From the NCBI GenBank assembly GCA_010672585.1, contig JAAHGF010000024.1:1-64000 (forward strand): 64,000 bases of DNA, read 5' to 3'. Below are positions 63,357 through 64,000 of this stretch, piece by piece. The position numbers and the translations under genes are program-made. Under the pieces are notes generated by a model, which saw only the letters and a list, made by a program, of their open reading frames with translations, searched no databases and was not told where the DNA came from. Each line of letters opens with the position of its first letter. The first letter of the stretch is position 1. Source of the stretch: Okeania sp. SIO1I7 (lineage in GTDB: Bacteria; Cyanobacteriota; Cyanobacteriia; Cyanobacteriales; Microcoleaceae).

Positions 63357-63389
63357 TACAAAATAATTAATAATTAAATAATTCAGATT

Positions 63390-63635
63390 AAAAGTCTCCC
63401 CTTTCAAGGGGAAAAAATTAACGAAGTCAGAAGTCAGAAGTTAACCCCTCCCAACCCACCCCTCGCCCCTCCCCCTCCCAGGAGGGGAGGGGAAGTAGGG
63501 GATTTGAGCTTCCCTCCAAAAATATTTCGCCTTAAAAGGCGGAGTTTTAGACCCATATTATTTTGATAAATTTTTTCCTTAAGGGTTAATCCTCTCCCTT
63601 TTAGGGAGAGGTAATTATCCATTATCCATTATTCA
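63390..63635. repeat. Dispersed hairpin elements between the DUF692 and DUF2063 genes
   Basis: Two hairpin units (CTCCCCTTTCAAGGGGA at 63397, and CCTCTCCCTTTTAGGGAGAGG at 63590-63611), CCCTCCCAGGAGGGG (63471-63487), and an ATTATCCATT tail that reads into the end of the DUF692 gene. They separate two genes that are otherwise often adjacent. Confidence 0.7.
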
Positions 63636-64000
63636 TTATTCATTATTCATTAATAAACCGACCTTTTGTAATAATTTTTCAGCTTTATTTGCTTCTGCCA
63701 TTAACACTTCAAAACTCGGAATATCTGTATCCCATTCTATTAAAGTAGGTACAGTGCCAAACCTTACTAAAGCTTCTTCATACAACTCCCAAACTGGAGG
63801 ATGAACTGGATAACCGTGAGTATCTAATAGATAATTTTCCTTTTCTTCATAACCTGCTAAATGAATTTGTTTAACCCTTGTTGGTGGGATACCATCCAGA
63901 TATTTTAGAGGGTCAATTCCATTATTTATAGTATTAACGTAAAGATTATTTATATCCAGAAGTAAGTAACAGTCAGCTTTTTTTACTAATCCCTCAATAA
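63636..64000 (-). CDS. DUF692 / MNIO-family protein (HvfB/BufB), C-terminal part
   Basis: Only the last about 120 codons lie in the window; the gene continues past the right edge. The minus strand reads YLLLDINNLYVNTINNGIDP, YLDGIPPTRVKQIHLAGYEE, LLDTHGYPVHPPVWELYEEA and TVPTLIEWDTDIPSFEVLMA, which are conserved DUF692 blocks including metal-ligand Asp/His/Glu positions (DINN, HLAG, DTH, EWD). MNIO enzymes such as MbnB are multinuclear iron oxidases that convert Cys in precursor peptides. The final MNNE and stop come from the ATTATTCATT repeat. A precursor peptide gene, if any, would be upstream, outside the window. Confidence 0.92.
   Translation of the reverse strand, partial: IEGLVKKADCYLLLDINNLYVNTINNGIDPLKYLDGIPPTRVKQIHLAGYEEKENYLLDTHGYPVHPPVWELYEEALVRFGTVPTLIEWDTDIPSFEVLMAEANKAEKLLQKVGLLMNNE

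Overview
The window looks like a filamentous, non-heterocystous (Oscillatoriales / Trichodesmium-, Okeania- or Planktothrix-like) cyanobacterial chromosome. Evidence: ycf54 (chlorophyll cyclase subunit), HIP1 octamers GCGATCGC inside many genes (for example in ureC and glgP), a CYP110-like P450, AAA-like/WD40 proteins, low coding density, and long intergenic spaces full of short tandem repeats (AATTATT-type, GGGAGTA, CTTCCTT, CAGGAGT) and small inverted-repeat elements. The genus cannot be proven from the window alone.

Layout. 1-870: 53-bp tandem repeat and other non-coding repeats. 869-4939: housekeeping genes: geranylgeranyl diphosphate synthase (crtE), a divergent PAP2 membrane protein, a conserved cyanobacterial hypothetical, ycf54 and pdxJ. 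5486-13805: one lysozyme / peptidoglycan-hydrolase gene cut into four exons by three related group II introns; the first intron is itself invaded by a different group II intron (a twintron) and by a 120-bp MITE. Joining the exons restores a continuous 496-residue reading frame. 14091-15800: a solitary ureC. 16138-29064: a giant 4308-residue protein (minus strand) with three complete subtilisin domains, ten calcium-loop-bearing SdrD-B-like repeats, and repeated MAM-like and NIDO-like domains. 29065-31550: repeat-rich, with a ureC tail remnant and an IS605-type end remnant. 31551-41407: universal stress protein, 5'-nucleotidase / cyclic phosphodiesterase, P450, glycogen phosphorylase and a methyltransferase. 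41526-55421: an expanded family region with a broken four-helix-bundle gene, a doubly truncated WD40 gene, six tandem secreted paralogs (two broken), and two full-length AAA-like/WD40 proteins. 56124-64000: DUF2059 protein, a Ser/Thr kinase fused to the same AAA-like module, a DUF4330 protein, an M48 metalloprotease, and a DUF2063 (HvfC/BufC) + DUF692 (HvfB/BufB, cut by the window edge) pair of the MNIO-type peptide-modification class.

How parts fit together. The first 5 kb serve isoprenoid, chlorophyll and vitamin B6 metabolism. The lysozyme can only be made if all its introns splice, yet the maturase genes of the three related introns are all broken; only the nested, unrelated intron keeps a reverse-transcriptase domain, so splicing probably needs a maturase encoded elsewhere. 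The AAA-like module occurs with WD40 propellers twice and with a protein kinase once within 11 kb, which suggests lineage-specific signalling or conflict proteins; the six small secreted paralogs lie in the middle of that set. Many genes here are worn at the edges by repeats: repeats supply stop codons and tails for pdxJ, the DUF2063 gene and the WD40 fragment, and GC-rich hairpin repeats are translated in frame inside the WD40 proteins.
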